A stretch of 64,000 nt of DNA from Methylophaga marina (GCF_030296755.1 NZ_AP027741.1:2781001-2845000), one strand, 5' to 3'. Shown: positions 41,092 to 52,845, counted from the stretch's first letter. A program made the numbers and translations. The notes: generated by a model not told the origin, from the letters alone.

Positions 41092-41701
41092 TTTGTTCTG
41101 GGAACGTATTTGTAAAAAATACTTCCTCAAGATCAAGCTGTCCTGAACGTGGACGTGCATCCTGTAGTTTCTTACCTATCGTGATCATCATTACGATCAC
41201 GTGATCATGTGGCAAGTTAATTAGTCTGGCGACTTTATCAAAATCAAAGCCATCCATCGGGCAAGAATCATAGCCCATACCTTTAGCCATCAGCATTATT
41301 GTTCCTGCAGCAATGCCTGCTGAACGAAAACATTCGTCACGTTGTCCTTGGTGATGATTAGTGTAATAGCCCTCAATAGCGGGCAACATAAAATCTTGAA
41401 CTTCTTTTGGCGCATGTCGCCAATAACGTTGCGGATCTTTCTCCCAGGCATTTAAGTCAGCACATAAAATTAATAACATTGAGGCATCAGTGACTTGCGC
41501 CTGGCCATAACTGGCTTCACGGATAGCTTGGCGCAGAGCGTTGTCTTCAACATTAACAAAACGCCAATGCTGAAGATTAAAGGCTGTTGGAGATAAAATC
41601 GCATGCTCCATCAGCATGTTGACTTCTTCTGCGGTCATTTGATGTTCAGGGTCATAATGCTTAACAGAACGACGTGTAAGAATCGCTTCTTTAATATCCA
41701 T
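41084..41701 (-). CDS. Nitroreductase family protein
   Basis: An FMN-dependent oxidoreductase of 205 residues, probably using NAD(P)H to reduce nitro or quinone compounds. It has the N-terminal RRSVKHYDPEHQMTAEEVNML, the FMN-contacting SPTAFNLQHWRFV near residue 36 and GMGYDSCPMDGFDFDKV near 145. Length is normal. It is the last of four leftward genes after purB, with a short gap to the secretin-domain gene. The physiological substrate is not clear. Confidence 0.9.
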   Translation of the reverse strand: MDIKEAILTRRSVKHYDPEHQMTAEEVNMLMEHAILSPTAFNLQHWRFVNVEDNALRQAIREASYGQAQVTDASMLLILCADLNAWEKDPQRYWRHAPKEVQDFMLPAIEGYYTNHHQGQRDECFRSAGIAAGTIMLMAKGMGYDSCPMDGFDFDKVARLINLPHDHVIVMMITIGKKLQDARPRSGQLDLEEVFFTNTFPEQTK

Positions 41702-41715
41702 AAATACTCTTGTGA

Positions 41716-42510
41716 TTAATTTGAAGATGTTTCAACTTTCAGATAGATAATTTGCTGTTGTGCTTGATGTGATTGATAACGTTTCATCCCGTTTTGCTGG
41801 GCGTGTTGATCTTCTGAAACAAAGGCCAGTTTTATCCAATTACCTAACTCACCTTGTACCGAAGTCATCACTTCACTTGAGTTAATTTGCCCTTGTTGAG
41901 CTCTATCTGAAAAGAAAGGGTGAATATCGATTTTAACTCTGTTATCAGCCAATAAAAATGGGACAGCATTAAAACCATTTGCCGTTGACGTATAGTATGT
42001 ATTGGTAGCCAAACCAATGTCGCCGCTGCCGTTTATGAAATAAAGATAGTCTTTCTCAGGTTTTGCATTACCTAACTTAATGGTGATGGGCTGACCAGCA
42101 ATCCCCTGAGCTTGATATTGATTATCTTGATCGTCTTTACCTTTTGTTGACCATGCCTTGAGTTTGACTGAAGCATTTGGCTTTGAATCTGAAAGTGTAA
42201 TATTGGCTTCACTCCCTGATTGTTGCTGAAGTTCTTGTGAGGTTTGCAAGACAGTAATGACGACAGACTTTAATGGTGTGTCGAGTTTTTTGATGAGCTG
42301 TTCAACATTAGCAAGCGTGGCACGATCCGACTTTAAAATCAGCATGTCATCATAGGCTCTTATCGTCGCTGTCTCAGGCAAAAAAGGTCGAACTTGCTCT
42401 ACGACTTCATTAGCGAGACGATGTTTCAATGCAATGGTATGGATGTTTGTATCTGCTAATATCGTTGAGCAGAACATGAGTAACGCAATTGTCAAAATGT
42501 GATTTTTCAT
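41716..42510 (-). CDS. Secretin N-terminal-domain (NolW-like) periplasmic protein
   Basis: A 264-residue secreted protein with a signal peptide (about residues 1-19, cleavage after ILA). A short domain like those at the front of type II/III secretins follows (HTIALKHRLANEVVEQVRPFLPETATIRAYDDMLILKSD split over residues 24-62, ending in VEQLIKKLDTP). The remainder is a beta-rich region without the C-terminal secretin pore domain. It therefore cannot form a channel itself and may be an accessory or a lone periplasmic ring-domain protein. It overlaps the next gene upstream by 4 bases, indicating cotranscription. Confidence 0.7.
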   Translation of the reverse strand: MKNHILTIALLMFCSTILADTNIHTIALKHRLANEVVEQVRPFLPETATIRAYDDMLILKSDRATLANVEQLIKKLDTPLKSVVITVLQTSQELQQQSGSEANITLSDSKPNASVKLKAWSTKGKDDQDNQYQAQGIAGQPITIKLGNAKPEKDYLYFINGSGDIGLATNTYYTSTANGFNAVPFLLADNRVKIDIHPFFSDRAQQGQINSSEVMTSVQGELGNWIKLAFVSEDQHAQQNGMKRYQSHQAQQQIIYLKVETSSN

Positions 42511-43007
42511 AACTGCAGACGCCTCGTATTCAAATCAAACTCACTTCTGGCCCACATATCGTCGAAGTCTTTCTTGCGATTACTGACCTGACCCGTGGCA
42601 TCAAAATCAACTACACCTTCGTAGCGATTAGCATTTGGACAATATAAAAAGGCTTTTTTATCAACCAACAGGCTCATATGCCGTAGTTTTTGATCTTGTC
42701 TGTCAGCAATATGAATCTGAATTTTACTGGAGAGTCTTTGAGCAAGGGGTATGAGCAGATGCCTTTGTGCTGTAGATTGCCGCGTATTGTGAACAAGTAA
42801 CCGAACTGTACAGCGCTGACTCTGGTTGATAAATGTGATTAACTTATCGATGAGCATTTGATTGTTGAATAAAACACTATCCAACTCAGGACCGAAAAAA
42901 CAAATTTCTTGCCTAGCTGACTCAATGAGTTCGATAGTGTATTGGCTTGCATATTCCCGACTGTCGAATGGGATTGCTGTATCGTCAGTCGGGATAGCTT
43001 CAATCAT
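42507..43007 (-). CDS. Conserved hypothetical protein (PLD-like fold suspected)
   Basis: A 166-residue cytoplasmic protein. The central part (LIESARQEICFFGPELDSVLFNN near residue 30, TVRLLVHNTRQS near 72, KIQIHIADRQDQKLRHMSLLVDKKAFLYC near 100) looks like one half of a phospholipase-D-like fold, without a clear HKD motif. Similar genes lie next to purB in other gammaproteobacteria, as here, where it starts 2 bases after the purB stop. Function is unknown. Confidence 0.6.
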   Translation of the reverse strand: MIEAIPTDDTAIPFDSREYASQYTIELIESARQEICFFGPELDSVLFNNQMLIDKLITFINQSQRCTVRLLVHNTRQSTAQRHLLIPLAQRLSSKIQIHIADRQDQKLRHMSLLVDKKAFLYCPNANRYEGVVDFDATGQVSNRKKDFDDMWARSEFDLNTRRLQL

Positions 43008-43009
43008 TG

Positions 43010-44419
<1,410 letters not shown>

Positions 44420-44498
44420 TTATAGCAGAGTTCGCTCGTGCTAAACGCTTTCAGGTAAAATGTCACCGTTTCATTCTCAAACTTTGGGGTACACATAC

Positions 44499-47030
44499 GT
44501 GCTGAAAGAATATCAATCGCAAGTTGAAGAACGCGCCAAACTTGGCTTACCACCGTTACCACTTGATGCTGAACAGGTTTCTACCTTAGTTGAACAGCTC
44601 AAATCCGGAAGCGATGACAGTGAAGAATTATTAGAACTTCTTATTCATAGAGTACCGCCAGGTGTAGACCAAGCGGCCTATGTGAAAGCCGGCTTTCTCA
44701 CTGATATCGCAAAAGGTGAAGTGACATGTGCATTGATTTCACCTGTAAAAGCGACCGAGTTACTCGGAACGATGATGGGTGGCTACAATGTGCAATCATT
44801 GATCCAGCTACTCGATATTGAAGAAACAGCCGCGACTGCTGAAAAAGCCTTATGCAAAACATTGATGGTTTACGATGCCTACCATGATGTGGTTGAAAAA
44901 GCAGAGAGCAATGAATACGCCATGCGCGTATTACAATCTTGGGCTGATGCAGAATGGTTTACCTCTCGTCCTAAATTAGCTGAACAGATCACGTTAACCG
45001 TATTTAAAGTGCCAGGTGAGACGAATACGGATGATCTATCACCCGCGACAGAAGCCTGGAGCCGTCCGGATATTCCACTGCATGCTAAAGCCATGCTTGT
45101 CAGCAAAATGGATGACCCTATTGGTGACATAGAGAAGTTGAAAGAAAAAGGCCATCCACTTGCGTTTGTCGGTGATGTTGTGGGTACCGGGTCATCACGT
45201 AAATCAGCCATTAACTCTGTGTTGTGGCATATGGGACATGATATTCCCTATGTGCCTAACAAACGCCAGGGTGGCGTTATTCTCGGTAATAATATTGCAC
45301 CTATCTTCTTTAATACTGCGGAAGACTCTGGTGCAATGCCAATTGAATGTGATGTCCAGAATATGGAAACTGGCGATGTCATTACCATTCTGCCTTATGA
45401 AGGCAAAATATTAAACGAAGCGGGTAATGTCATCAGCGAATTTAGTATGCGTCCAACCACGCTGGCTGATGAGGTCCGTGCCGGTGGCCGTATTCCATTA
45501 ATCATTGGTCGTGGTCTGACAGATAAAGCCCGAGAAACCCTCGGTTTAGAGCCATCAGATATTTTTGTACGCCCAGTCGAACCTGTGGATACGGGTAAAG
45601 GCTTTACATTAGCGCAGAAAATGGTCGGTCGTGCTTGTGGTGTTGAAGGTGTTCGTCCTAACAGTTACTGCGAGCCCAAGGTCACCACCGTTGGTTCTCA
45701 GGATACAACCGGTGCGATGACACGTGACGAGTTAAAAGAGCTAGCCTGTTTAGGTTTTTCTGCTGATCTTGTTATGCAATCTTTCTGTCATACGGCTGCC
45801 TATCCAAAACCGGTTGATATTAAATTACAGCATGAGTTACCGGACTTTATCAGTACACGTGGTGGCGTTTCATTACGTCCTGGTGACGGTATTATCCACT
45901 CCTGGTTAAATCGTATGATTTTGCCTGATACCGTCGGTACTGGTGGTGACTCACATACGCGTTTCCCAATTGGTATCAGTTTCCCGGCTGGCTCAGGTTT
46001 AGTGGCGTTTGGTGCAGCTTTAGGGGTTATGCCGTTAGATATGCCCGAGTCCGTACTAGTTAGATTTAAAGGTGAAATGCAACCAGGTATCACATTACGT
46101 GACTTAGTTAATGCAATCCCATACGCTGCTATTCAACAAGGATTGCTGACTGTTGAGAAAAAAGGTAAGAAAAATATTTTCAATGGTCGTGTGTTGGAAA
46201 TTGAAGGTTTACCTGATCTCAAAGTAGAGCAGGCATTTGAATTATCTGATGCTTCGGCTGAACGTAGTGCAAATGGTTGTACCGTGCGTTTGAATAAAGA
46301 ACCTATTATTGAGTTCTTAAATTCAAATATGGCGCTGATGGAATGGATGATTGCGGAAGGTTATCAGGATGAGCGTACTTTGCGTCGTCGTATTGATAGT
46401 ATGAAAGCCTGGTTGGATGATCCACAGCTATTAGAACCCGATGCTGATGCAGAATACGCTGCTGTCATCCAAATTGACTTGAATGAAATTAAAGAACCTC
46501 TGTTGGCTTGCCCTAACGATCCTGATGACATCAAACCGTTGTCTGAGCTTCAAGGTAATAAAATCGATGAAGTGTTTATAGGTTCATGTATGACCAATAT
46601 CGGTCATTACCGCGCTGCAAGTAAAGTGTTGGAAAATATGCGTAACTTGCCCGTTAAGTTATGGATTGCTCCGCCTACCAAAATGGATAAATTCCAGCTG
46701 ACCGAAGAGGGTGTATATAGTACGTTTGGTCGTGTTGGTGCTCGTACTGAAACACCGGGTTGTTCCCTGTGTATGGGGAATCAGGCACGTGTAGCTGATG
46801 GCGCGACTGTTGTTTCGACATCTACACGTAACTTCCCGAATCGTTTAGGTAACAATGCCGATGTTTATTTATCTTCTGCTGAGCTTGCAGCGGTGGTAGC
46901 AAGTATCGGACGACTGCCAACCGTGGCTGAATATCTAGAAGCGGTTGCAGGGATTAAACCAATGGCAGCGGAAATTTATCGTTATCTTAATTTCCATGAA
47001 ATGGATGAATATCGACGTGCTGCCAGTTAA
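44499..47030 (+). CDS. acnB: Aconitate hydratase B
   Basis: The main TCA-cycle aconitase, converting citrate to isocitrate through a 4Fe-4S cluster. I chose the GTG at 44499 because the product then begins [14 protein letters not shown], as AcnB proteins do; an ATG at 44460 would add 13 atypical residues. The 843 residues align along their length with the E. coli enzyme. Cluster cysteines are seen in [20 protein letters not shown] and near the end in [13 protein letters not shown]. The [13 protein letters not shown] motif is present. It ends before a good terminator. Confidence 0.96.
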   Translation: MLKEYQSQVEERAKLGLPPLPLDAEQVSTLVEQLKSGSDDSEELLELLIHRVPPGVDQAAYVKAGFLTDIAKGEVTCALISPVKATELLGTMMGGYNVQSLIQLLDIEETAATAEKALCKTLMVYDAYHDVVEKAESNEYAMRVLQSWADAEWFTSRPKLAEQITLTVFKVPGETNTDDLSPATEAWSRPDIPLHAKAMLVSKMDDPIGDIEKLKEKGHPLAFVGDVVGTGSSRKSAINSVLWHMGHDIPYVPNKRQGGVILGNNIAPIFFNTAEDSGAMPIECDVQNMETGDVITILPYEGKILNEAGNVISEFSMRPTTLADEVRAGGRIPLIIGRGLTDKARETLGLEPSDIFVRPVEPVDTGKGFTLAQKMVGRACGVEGVRPNSYCEPKVTTVGSQDTTGAMTRDELKELACLGFSADLVMQSFCHTAAYPKPVDIKLQHELPDFISTRGGVSLRPGDGIIHSWLNRMILPDTVGTGGDSHTRFPIGISFPAGSGLVAFGAALGVMPLDMPESVLVRFKGEMQPGITLRDLVNAIPYAAIQQGLLTVEKKGKKNIFNGRVLEIEGLPDLKVEQAFELSDASAERSANGCTVRLNKEPIIEFLNSNMALMEWMIAEGYQDERTLRRRIDSMKAWLDDPQLLEPDADAEYAAVIQIDLNEIKEPLLACPNDPDDIKPLSELQGNKIDEVFIGSCMTNIGHYRAASKVLENMRNLPVKLWIAPPTKMDKFQLTEEGVYSTFGRVGARTETPGCSLCMGNQARVADGATVVSTSTRNFPNRLGNNADVYLSSAELAAVVASIGRLPTVAEYLEAVAGIKPMAAEIYRYLNFHEMDEYRRAAS

Positions 47031-47048
47031 CCTATAGTGGCATCAAGC

Positions 47049-47086
47049 AAAAAAGGCTGTTTTCTTTATTAGAAGCAGCCTTTTTT
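47049..47086 (+). terminator. Rho-independent terminator after acnB
   Basis: AAAAAAGGCTG and CAGCCTTTTTT form an 11-base-pair stem with a 16-base loop and end in a six-T run. It lies 18 bases after the acnB stop. Confidence 0.85.
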
Positions 47087-47102
47087 ATATCCAGGGTAGT
47101 AA

Positions 47103-47810
47103 ATGAATACATCTGTACAAGTTATTTCAAACTTTCAATTGGCGCTGGCATTTATCCCGGTCATTGTGGTTTTACTGATGATGGTGCGCTGGTCATTAAA
47201 AGCTGGCTTTGCGGTGTATGCATTAATTCGCATGCTGATTCAGTTATTACTGGTGGGGTATGTATTAACAACGGTATTTGCTGCGGAACAATCATGGATC
47301 GTCATGCTGGTGATGTTAGTCATGGTTAGCACTGCCAGCTGGATTGCATTGGGAACGGTCAAAGACCAACGGCGCGCACTTTATCCCGTTGTTTTCATCA
47401 GTATTTTACTAGGTAGTGGGCTGACATTGCTGCTAATTACGCAAAGTGTGATCGGTCTTTCTCCCTGGTATGAACCACGGTATATGATTCCATTAGCCGG
47501 GATGATTTTTGCTAACGCGATGAACAGTGTGAGTTTGGCAGCAGAGCGGTTATCTGCAGAATTATCACGAAATATCGATTTCATCACCGCCAGGTATGAG
47601 GCTTTTCAGGCTGCTTTTATACCAACGATTAACTCGATGTTAGCTGTTGGTTTAGTGTCTTTGCCAGGCATGATGACCGGACAAATCTTATCAGGGGTGT
47701 CTCCCATCACAGCTGCTCACTATCAAATTGTAGTGATGTGTATGATTTTTGGTGGTTCAGGTTTATCGATTGTATTTTTCTTATGGCTGTTTAAAGCACG
47801 AATGAATTAA
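47103..47810 (+). CDS. fetB: FetB-like iron export ABC permease (UPF0014)
   Basis: A 235-residue membrane protein with about six to seven helices. The FetB family mark is FANAMNSVSLAAERL near residue 137, followed by the ATPase-contact stretch AELSRNIDFITARYEAFQAAF and PGMMTGQILSG near 185. E. coli FetAB exports iron under oxidative stress. The ATPase partner FetA is not coded next to it here, so it must come from elsewhere or be a generic ATPase. It lies between the acnB terminator and the convergent hflD, overlapping hflD by 4 bases. Confidence 0.85.
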   Translation: MNTSVQVISNFQLALAFIPVIVVLLMMVRWSLKAGFAVYALIRMLIQLLLVGYVLTTVFAAEQSWIVMLVMLVMVSTASWIALGTVKDQRRALYPVVFISILLGSGLTLLLITQSVIGLSPWYEPRYMIPLAGMIFANAMNSVSLAAERLSAELSRNIDFITARYEAFQAAFIPTINSMLAVGLVSLPGMMTGQILSGVSPITAAHYQIVVMCMIFGGSGLSIVFFLWLFKARMN

Positions 47811-48439
47811 ATTTCACGCGACAGTGCTTCGGTAGCGCTAAGGAGTTTTCCGCTTTGAAATAGAAACTGCCAGCGTCGTCCACCTTTTTGTTGCCATAAC
47901 ACGGCAGCACGAATACCCGTAAGAAGCAGAGCTCTTACCCGATTAATATTATCAGGCTGTTGTAGAAAGCCGGGATCACCATAGACTTGAATGCGTGGTT
48001 TTAACTCACTTAAGGTACGTTGATAAATATCAGCAAAACGAGCAATTACTTGTGGTGACAGTATTTCACCGAAGTAATCTATCTGAGAGGGCACCTGCTG
48101 AATTTCGCGATCTATTAATGCCAGCATTTCAGGTTGCTTGGCTAATTGACGTTCAAGATGAAGCAGGCTGATAACATAACGCAATAGGTTTACATCTTTC
48201 TTGTCTTTTTTCTTGGAAAGCTGGGTGTTGAGTGCCTCAATTCCTGTTCGTAATTGACTGACTGAACCATACACAGATTCAGTATCTGGCGCATTCTCAA
48301 CCAGCAAACTTTCCAACATGACTTTCATATCAGCACTATTTACCTGACCGGTTTCAGCGACTTGTTGAACTAGTGATGCAGCTTGCACGACGGCTGTAAT
48401 AGCAATGGTTCGATCACGTAAACGGGGACTTATACTCAT
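47807..48439 (-). CDS. hflD: HflD family protein (lysogenization regulator homologue)
   Basis: A 210-residue mostly helical protein at the inner face of the membrane. E. coli HflD sequesters lambda CII; its normal cell role is uncertain. Family marks are [21 protein letters not shown] at about residues 8-28, [17 protein letters not shown] near 103 and [21 protein letters not shown] near 168. It overlaps mnmA by 4 bases, the standard arrangement. Confidence 0.9.
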   Translation of the reverse strand: MSISPRLRDRTIAITAVVQAASLVQQVAETGQVNSADMKVMLESLLVENAPDTESVYGSVSQLRTGIEALNTQLSKKKDKKDVNLLRYVISLLHLERQLAKQPEMLALIDREIQQVPSQIDYFGEILSPQVIARFADIYQRTLSELKPRIQVYGDPGFLQQPDNINRVRALLLTGIRAAVLWQQKGGRRWQFLFQSGKLLSATEALSREI

Positions 48440-49539
48440 GGATGGATTCCTGGTGCATCAGTCGAGACAATAATCCCACCACCCAGACAATCATCGTCCA
48501 GATAGAACACAACAGATTGGCCCGGTGTCACCGCACGTTGTTTTTCATCAAACTCAACCTGAATATGACCGTTCTCATCCTGAGTTATCGTACAAGCTTG
48601 ATCGGGTTGGCGATAGCGTGTCTTTGCTGCTGCACGACATGGGAACTGTGGCGGATGGCCAGCTACCCAAGAGAGTTCGTCTGCGGTTAAGTTTTGACTC
48701 CACAACCAGGGATGATCTCCCTGAACAACGTATAGAATCTGATGATCCATATCTTTACCAGCGACGAACCAAGGTTCGCCAGTGCTATCTTTTCGACCAC
48801 CGATACCCAGTCCCTGACGTTGACCTAATGTGTAATACATAAGCCCCGCATGCTGACCTATCTTTTCACCTTCTGGTGTTCGCATCTCACCAGGCTGAGC
48901 CGGAATATAGCGGCTTAGGAACTCACGGAAATGACGCTCGCCGATAAAACATATACCCGTACTGTCTTTTTTATCATGATTAATAAAACCGGCTTCTTCA
49001 GCAATACGTCTCACTTCGGTTTTTGGCAAATCACCCAGCGGGAAGCGTGTTCGTGATAATTGTTCCTGACCAAGCGTATATAAAAAGTAGCTTTGATCTT
49101 TTTTGTGGTCTCTGCCTTTTAACAGATGAAATTGGCCATTTCGTTCTTCAACACGTGCGTAGTGGCCGGTAGCAATGATGTCGCCGCCAAGCTCAATAGC
49201 ATGATCGAGAAAGGTTTTAAATTTGATTTCACGATTACAAAGAATATCTGGATTGGGTGTACGACCGGCACGGTATTCGTCTAAAAAGTGTTTGAAAACG
49301 TAATCCCAATATTCCATGGCAAAGTTTGCTTCATGAAAGGGGATGCCAACAGTTTCAGCAACAGAGCTGGCATCTTTACGATCTTCTTCGACAGTACACT
49401 CACTTTCATCAGCGAAGTCGACCCAGTTCTTCATGAACAGGCCTTCAACATGCTCAAATTGCTGTTTTAGCAATAATGCGGCGACAGAAGAATCGACGCC
49501 GCCGGAAAGTCCGACGACTACTTTATTTTCATTGCTCAT
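48436..49539 (-). CDS. mnmA: tRNA-specific 2-thiouridylase MnmA
   Basis: Adds sulfur to U34 of Lys, Glu and Gln tRNAs. The 367-residue protein has the PP-loop [17 protein letters not shown] at about residues 7-23, the first catalytic cysteine in [11 protein letters not shown] near 99, and the second in [12 protein letters not shown] near 196. Length is normal. It lies between nudJ (2-base gap) and hflD (4-base overlap) in the conserved block. Confidence 0.96.
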   Translation of the reverse strand: MSNENKVVVGLSGGVDSSVAALLLKQQFEHVEGLFMKNWVDFADESECTVEEDRKDASSVAETVGIPFHEANFAMEYWDYVFKHFLDEYRAGRTPNPDILCNREIKFKTFLDHAIELGGDIIATGHYARVEERNGQFHLLKGRDHKKDQSYFLYTLGQEQLSRTRFPLGDLPKTEVRRIAEEAGFINHDKKDSTGICFIGERHFREFLSRYIPAQPGEMRTPEGEKIGQHAGLMYYTLGQRQGLGIGGRKDSTGEPWFVAGKDMDHQILYVVQGDHPWLWSQNLTADELSWVAGHPPQFPCRAAAKTRYRQPDQACTITQDENGHIQVEFDEKQRAVTPGQSVVFYLDDDCLGGGIIVSTDAPGIHP

Positions 49540-49541
49540 AT

Positions 49542-49982
49542 TTAGTTACGTAAAATATCCAAAGGATAGCGGTGACCGTCAATATAGTCTTGGAAACAAT
49601 CGCTTACAAGTGTACTACGCAGATCCGCTTGTCTGCGGCGTACCTCTTCAAAAGGTAACCAGAGGGCCTGGTGGATATCATCATCCAGCGGTTGGTCAGG
49701 ATCATGATTCGACACTGTTCCTGAAAAACAGTAACGAATATAGGTTTCGCCCTTACGCGGGTGAATCCAGCGATATATTCCGACCAGTGATTGCGGATGA
49801 AACGTCCAGGCAGTCTCTTCCTTTGTCTCACGAATCACTGCGTCGATAAGACTTTCGTCTGGTTCGAGATGGCCGGCTGGCTGGTTTAATGTCATTTTGC
49901 CGTTGATTTCCTCCTCGACCAGAAGGAATCGATCGTTCTGTTCGACGATGGCGGCGACTGTTGTTCGAGGCTTCCAAATCAT
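49542..49982 (-). CDS. nudJ: NUDIX hydrolase NudJ
   Basis: A phosphatase acting on thiamine-pyrimidine pyrophosphate and nucleotide pyrophosphates in E. coli. The 146-residue protein starts [19 protein letters not shown], and its NUDIX box is [21 protein letters not shown]. The PAGHLE and YRWIHP segments fit NudJ. It probably overlaps the end of rluE by 4 bases once a frameshift there is corrected. Upstream of mnmA as in E. coli. Confidence 0.9.
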   Translation of the reverse strand: MIWKPRTTVAAIVEQNDRFLLVEEEINGKMTLNQPAGHLEPDESLIDAVIRETKEETAWTFHPQSLVGIYRWIHPRKGETYIRYCFSGTVSNHDPDQPLDDDIHQALWLPFEEVRRRQADLRSTLVSDCFQDYIDGHRYPLDILRN

Positions 49983-50541
49983 CTCGCCATTTTATCACGT
50001 CATTGGCATTAACGGAGAGCCATTGACCTGGCTCCAGACTATTTAGTTGCCACGGGCCAATTGCCGCTCGTACTAAACGAAGTGTTGGATGTCCGATAGC
50101 TGCTGTCATACGTCTGACTTGACGATTACGTCCTTCTGTAATTTTCAGCTCCAGCCATTGTGTTGGAATAGATTTTCGTTCACGAATCGGTGGCTGTCTA
50201 TCCCAGATAGTCGGTGGACTTATCAGACGTGCTTTTGCAGGTTGAGTGAGTCCGTCTTTTAGTTCGATACCTGTGATTAATTGTTCTAACGCCTTAGTGT
50301 CTGGAATATTTTCTACCTGAACCCAGTAGGTTTTTTCTAATTTAAATCTGGGATTCGCTATTAAGTGTTGTAACTGACCATCATCAGTGAGTAATACAAG
50401 TCCTTCACTGTCACGGTCCAGTCTCCCAGCAGGGTAAATATGTTGGAGATTGATATAGTCCTTTAGCGTCTTACGACCAGCTTCATCGGTAAACTGTGTC
50501 AGCACATCAAAGGGTTTGTTAAAAAGTATCAGCTTAGTCAT
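49979..50541 (-). CDS. rluE: 23S rRNA pseudouridine synthase RluE (frameshift near 3' end)
   Basis: An RsuA-family enzyme that modifies U2457 of 23S rRNA in E. coli. It starts [17 protein letters not shown], with catalytic Asp in [19 protein letters not shown] near residue 41 and [24 protein letters not shown] near 132. As written it runs on to 49828 with a basic Arg/Ser tail deep inside nudJ. Adding one base to the four-T run at 49990-49993 ends it at 49979 in a TGA that overlaps the nudJ ATG (ATGA), giving 187 residues. I prefer this version, since it removes a 155-base overlap. Confidence 0.88.
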
Positions 50542-50945
50542 GATTAGTGTGTGAACGCGTTTAATGATAAAATGCTCAACTTTTTTATCATAGAGTTGTT
50601 TAGTTAAAACGTTTATTGGTCAGGTGATGGTTAAGCATCACGTTTAATATCAATCAACTACGCTTTATCTGGATGATAAAAAATTAAGCTGATGATGGCT
50701 TTTAATGGCGGGCCAGGTATTGATACTATACCAGTGCAGGCTAGCAAAAGCCGATGGATATGACATCCTGATATTGTTAGCGTAACAGTTATTATCTCCA
50801 TATTACTCAAAGAGTCTTTATGGCATTAATAACTGTGGATGTGAAAAACCATAATTAAATCTATCGAGTTTAATGGTGATAGCATCAATAGGTTGTAGTG
50901 ATTATGCTGCAGCTGTAATCCAAAACATCTAAGTGAGGAACGTAA
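50542..50945. other. Divergent intergenic region with inverted repeats
   Basis: 404 bases with no supportable gene, between rluE (leftward) and the FKBP isomerase (rightward). It holds ATGATAAAA/TTTTATCAT at 50564-50572 and 50583-50591 (perfect 9-base arms, 10-base loop), a GTGATG/CATCAC stem near 50625-50642, and ACAGTTATTA/TAATAACTGT at 50785-50794 and 50827-50836 (perfect 10-base arms, 32 bases apart). It is A+T-rich, and much longer than needed for two promoters. Confidence 0.5.
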
Positions 50946-51428
50946 ATGAAAGTTGCAGATAATACTGTTGTAGTCATCGACTATACCCTGACAGATAACG
51001 ATGGCAGCGTCATCGATAGCTCTGAAGCAGCAGGTCCATTAGCCTACCTTCACGGTGCGGGTAATATTATCCCAGGTCTGGAAGATGCACTGAATGGTAA
51101 AGAAGCAGGTGATGCAGTGAAAGCAAGCATAGAACCTGCAAAAGCCTACGGCGAAAGACACGAAGAATTAAAACAAGATGTACCACGCGAATTATTCAGC
51201 GGTGTTGATGATGTTCAGGTTGGTATGCAGTTTCAATCAGAAACAGAGCAAGGCCCAGTGCTTGTGACTGTTGTTGATATCAAAGATGAAACCGTCACAG
51301 TAGATGGTAATCACCCGTTAGCAGGTGTGCATTTGAATTTTGATGTAACTGTCCGTGAAGTTCGTGAAGCAAGTGCTGAAGAACTTGAGCATGGTCATGT
51401 TCATGGCGAAGGCGGTCATCATCACTAA
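50946..51428 (+). CDS. SlyD-like FKBP-type peptidyl-prolyl isomerase
   Basis: A 160-residue cytoplasmic isomerase and chaperone. It has the split FKBP domain (VVIDYTLTDNDGSVIDSS at about residues 9-26, LAYLHGAGNIIPGLEDAL near 33) with an inserted IF chaperone flap (about 70-125), and NHPLAGVHLNFDVTV near 120. It ends in a His-rich tail (HGHVHGEGGHHH) that likely binds nickel or other metals, as in SlyD. GTGAGGAAC precedes the ATG by about 5 bases. A terminator follows 45 bases after the stop. Confidence 0.92.
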   Translation: MKVADNTVVVIDYTLTDNDGSVIDSSEAAGPLAYLHGAGNIIPGLEDALNGKEAGDAVKASIEPAKAYGERHEELKQDVPRELFSGVDDVQVGMQFQSETEQGPVLVTVVDIKDETVTVDGNHPLAGVHLNFDVTVREVREASAEELEHGHVHGEGGHHH

Positions 51429-51473
51429 TAAGGATTTGTCCTTATAGTTGATGACTTAACTGTCTATGGAGAG

Positions 51474-51494
51474 ACGGGCGTAAGCCCGTTTTTT
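51474..51494 (+). terminator. Rho-independent terminator after the FKBP gene
   Basis: ACGGGC and GCCCGT form a 6-base-pair GC-rich stem with a GTAA tetraloop, followed by a five-T run. A second smaller stem (TAAGGA/TCCTTA, 51429-51444) lies just after the stop codon. Confidence 0.85.
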
Positions 51495-51511
51495 CGTTTG
51501 GAATAGTGAAT

Positions 51512-52425
51512 ATGCAGGATTTAGAAACGCTTAATCGTCTGTTTGCTAAAGAGGCTAAAGTGTGCTTTGTTGAGGGGCAAACAGGTATGCCCATCATTGA
51601 GGTAAGCACAAAAAAGCTTCTGCGACTATTGCTCTCTATGGAGGGCAAATATTGTCGTATAAATCAAATGGAATGGAACATGATCTTTTTTATTTGAGTG
51701 ACAAAGCCATCTACCAACAAGGCAAAGCGATACGTGGTGGTGTACCCGTTTGCTGGCCATGGTTTGGTGAAGATCCCAGTAATTTAGGTCGGCAAGCTCA
51801 TGGTTTTGCCCGTAATTTGCTATGGAATGTGCTTGACTGTCAGTTACACGATGATATTGCTGAAATCACATTAGGTTTGGAATCTACAGCAACCAGTAAA
51901 CAGTGGTGGCCGAGTGAATTTCGTCTACGCAAGAAAATTGTCATTGGTGATCAGCTCGATATTTCCCTGACTACTGAAAATAGAGGTGAAATACCATTTA
52001 GTATCTCAAAAGCGCTACACACGTATTTTTTGGTTGGTGAGATTTCTCAAACCACGGTGGTAGGTTTAGATGGGGTCGATTATCTGGATAAAACTTTAGA
52101 CTTTTCTAAACATACACAGGTGGGTGACATTACGCCCTTTGCTGAGACCGATCGTGTCTATCTCGAATCTCCTGCTCATGTTCAGATTATTGACCAATCG
52201 TTGAGCCGAAAGATTGATATTGAACAATCTGGCGCAGATAATATTGTGGTTTGGAACCCCTGGACCCGAGCTTCGTTGTTGAATGATATGAATGCAGACG
52301 ATTATGGGCATTTTATCTGTGTTGAGACCGCCAATGCGCTGGCCAACAGCGTTATTATTGCATCTGGTGCATCGCATCAGATGCAGGTTAAATACAACGT
52401 AAGTTCAACAGCATCGTCACCTTAA
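51512..52425 (+). CDS. D-hexose-6-phosphate mutarotase, YeaD type (frameshifted in this sequence)
   Basis: An aldose-1-epimerase-like enzyme interconverting alpha and beta anomers of hexose 6-phosphate. The first 36 residues (MQDLETLNRLFAKEAK) lead to MPIIEVSTKK, where the frame breaks. One extra A in the six-A run at 51610-51615 restores ASATIALYGGQILSYKSNG and continues through GVPVCWPWFGE (near residue 76), HGFARNLLW and WNPWTRASLL to 52425. The total is 304 residues, usual for the family. The catalytic His and Glu regions are intact. It overlaps the next gene by 1 base. Confidence 0.88.
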
Positions 52426-52844
52426 TGGAAGAGCTGTTTAAGACAATATGGAGTAACGAAACATGGTTATGGGCCTTAGGCATAATTTCCATCCTGAGTT
52501 TTGTTGCTTCATTAGTCTTTATCCCTTACCTGATTGTGAGAATGCCAGCCGATTATTTCACAGCAGAAAAGAGACATAAAACACCTTGGGCTGATAAGCA
52601 TATTGTTATCAGGACAGTACTTATTACGTTGAAAAACTGCTTGGGACTTGTGTTAGTGGTAATGGGACTAGCCATGCTAGTTTTACCTGGGCAGGGGTTG
52701 TTAACTTTATTTATCGGTCTGATCTGTCTGAATTTTCCAGGAAAATATCGTCTCGAAAAATGGTTAATTCAACAAAAAAGTGTCCAACGCTCAATTGACT
52801 GGTTACGGCAGCGTGCAGGCAGTGAACCGTTGAAGTATGACTAA
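52425..52844 (+). CDS. PGPGW-type small membrane protein
   Basis: A 139-residue inner-membrane protein with helices at about residues 17-38 and 70-105. The second helix pair holds the family-type turn VLPGQGLLTLFIGL, a variant of the PGPGW motif. A charged C-terminal tail (about 108-139) follows. The function of this family is not known. The start ATG shares a base with the mutarotase stop. It converges with nudF, leaving 1 base between them. Confidence 0.75.
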   Translation: MEELFKTIWSNETWLWALGIISILSFVASLVFIPYLIVRMPADYFTAEKRHKTPWADKHIVIRTVLITLKNCLGLVLVVMGLAMLVLPGQGLLTLFIGLICLNFPGKYRLEKWLIQQKSVQRSIDWLRQRAGSEPLKYD

Positions 52845-52845
52845 A

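Noticed and set aside
44460-44498. 13-codon N-terminal extension of acnB from an ATG
   Set aside because: AcnB proteins begin at the position matching the GTG at 44499; the extra residues are atypical.
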